Source of the DNA: Leptospira brenneri
GTDB taxonomy: Bacteria > Spirochaetota > Leptospiria > Leptospirales > Leptospiraceae
Assembly (NCBI RefSeq): GCF_002812125.1
Contig: NZ_NPDQ01000006.1
Coordinates: 186,001-250,000 of the forward strand
Length of the DNA stretch: 64,000 nt
Direction: 5' to 3'
Positions within the stretch are counted from its first letter, which is position 1, and each line of letters opens with the position of its first letter. The translations under genes and the position numbers were made by a program. Positions 63,481 through 64,000 of this stretch are shown piece after piece. The notes below the pieces were generated by a model. That model saw nothing but the letters and a program-made list of their open reading frames with translations. It ran no database searches and was not told the origin of the DNA.

Positions 63481-63877
63481 AATTCCGAAAGTAAGCAGTT
63501 GGTTTTCCATTTTCACCTAAGCATACGTAGGTGATGTCACTTTCAATGACAGCAGACATTTTTCCCGTTTGCGGATTGTTCGTGATGGCCAAAGTCCTCG
63601 ATGTGACGGAAGATTTTCCGTATTTTACGATTTTTCCATAGATTTGAATGATGTCGCCAGCCCGGGCGGGGGAGCGAAATACCACATTGTCCATACTCAT
63701 GGTGACAATATTGGTATAACGAATTTTATTCATCACATACATTGCCATCCCTTCGTCGATCCAGGAGAGCATTTTCCCCCCAAAAAGATTGTTATGGTAG
63801 TTCAAATCGTCTGGTTGCACCAGGTGTTGGGTGACCAGTTCCATATCTCGGAGTTTGTTCTGAATTGTATCGACCAT
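63464..63877 (-). CDS. acyl-CoA thioesterase (hotdog fold, YciA-like)
   Basis: A 137-residue protein from the ATG at 63877 ([20 protein letters not shown]). The hotdog motif [20 protein letters not shown] carries the catalytic Asp, and the following stretch [20 protein letters not shown] matches the YciA/BACH family. It should hydrolyse acyl-CoA esters in the cytoplasm. An N-terminal extension to 63961 is available but would overlap the divergent pyrB-like start. Confidence 0.92.
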   Translation of the reverse strand: MVDTIQNKLRDMELVTQHLVQPDDLNYHNNLFGGKMLSWIDEGMAMYVMNKIRYTNIVTMSMDNVVFRSPARAGDIIQIYGKIVKYGKSSVTSRTLAITNNPQTGKMSAVIESDITYVCLGENGKPTAYFRNFTPTT

Positions 63878-63943
63878 AAATACCAAAAAATATGTTTTCG
63901 ATTTATTCGATACCAAAAACCCTAGAGAAAAGATTTCCAACCT

Positions 63944-64000
63944 ATGCACTCTTATTCTCACAAAAACATTCTAGACACCCTCCAATTTTCCAAAGAGGAC
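63944..64000 (+). CDS. pyrB: N-terminus of probable aspartate carbamoyltransferase (partial)
   Basis: The last 57 bases encode MHSYSHKNILDTLQFSKED, then run off the window. The pattern KNILDTLQFSKED resembles the start of PyrB (hLLdi.dls.edl), which transfers carbamoyl to aspartate in pyrimidine synthesis. Only 19 residues are visible, so ornithine carbamoyltransferase or an unrelated protein is possible. Confidence 0.55.
   Translation, partial: MHSYSHKNILDTLQFSKED

Overview
The window is spirochaete DNA, almost certainly from Leptospira and probably an environmental or saprophytic lineage. This is an inference: no rRNA or other species marker is present. The clues are AT-rich coding sequence, many short lipoproteins with loose lipoboxes (C preceded by residues such as VD, GS, TN), a very large protein that looks like the Leptospira-restricted family I know as TIGR04388, and frequent TTG/GTG starts. 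Coding density is very high. Convergent genes usually overlap at their 3' ends, and most co-directional genes overlap by 1-4 bases. I saw no rRNA, tRNA, IS element, prophage or CRISPR array.

Layout. 1-2765: end of a probable trigger factor gene, clpP, clpX, then a lipoprotein-type subclass B1 metallo-beta-lactamase. 2742-4894 (minus): tatA, tatC and a membrane-bound degenerate PP2C/SpoIIE-like protein. 4918-8829: a hybrid histidine-kinase-like protein with an eroded ATPase domain, a membrane-anchored alpha/beta hydrolase, and a PCuAC/SCO copper-delivery pair. 8809-13961: M3 oligopeptidase, DCC protein, ArnT-like glycosyltransferase, membrane-anchored PHP protein. 13991-17115 (minus): a four-gene envelope operon of FecR-domain protein, DUF4384 protein, tiny lipoprotein and secreted protein.

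17237-35930 is the outstanding region: ten plus-strand genes with almost no gaps. They encode a TolC-like outer-membrane factor, a lipoprotein with Ig-like domains, two small lipoproteins, a membrane protein, an RND-type periplasmic adaptor, two diverged RND-type transporters (only the first keeps the intramembrane acidic residues), a 2115-residue exported protein ending in a CHAP/NlpC-P60-like Cys-His-Asn/Asp domain, and a final lipoprotein placed like an immunity protein. A hairpin puts the ribosome-binding site of the giant gene in its loop. I propose this as a candidate undescribed envelope or secretion system, possibly an effector/immunity system.

36153-46034 is a surface-polysaccharide and signalling region: class III cyclase, GH5 hydrolase, O-antigen-ligase-like protein, GT4 glycosyltransferase, PQ-loop-like membrane protein, heptosyltransferase-like GT9 and DUF4254 protein. 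46139-53310 holds an NRDE protein, glyA, a lipoate ligase, a rhomboid protease, an MBL-fold hydrolase and PBP1A. The one long non-coding stretch (53311-53755) carries a degenerate tandem repeat and ends in a near-perfect sigma-54 promoter for a small secreted protein. 54253-64000: lipoprotein and MBOAT pair, SppA, aldose epimerase, small HTH-like protein, LOG-family protein, rpmB, nth (with a 125-base antisense overlap), ubiA/ubiX-type genes, an acyl-CoA thioesterase, and the first codons of a probable pyrB.
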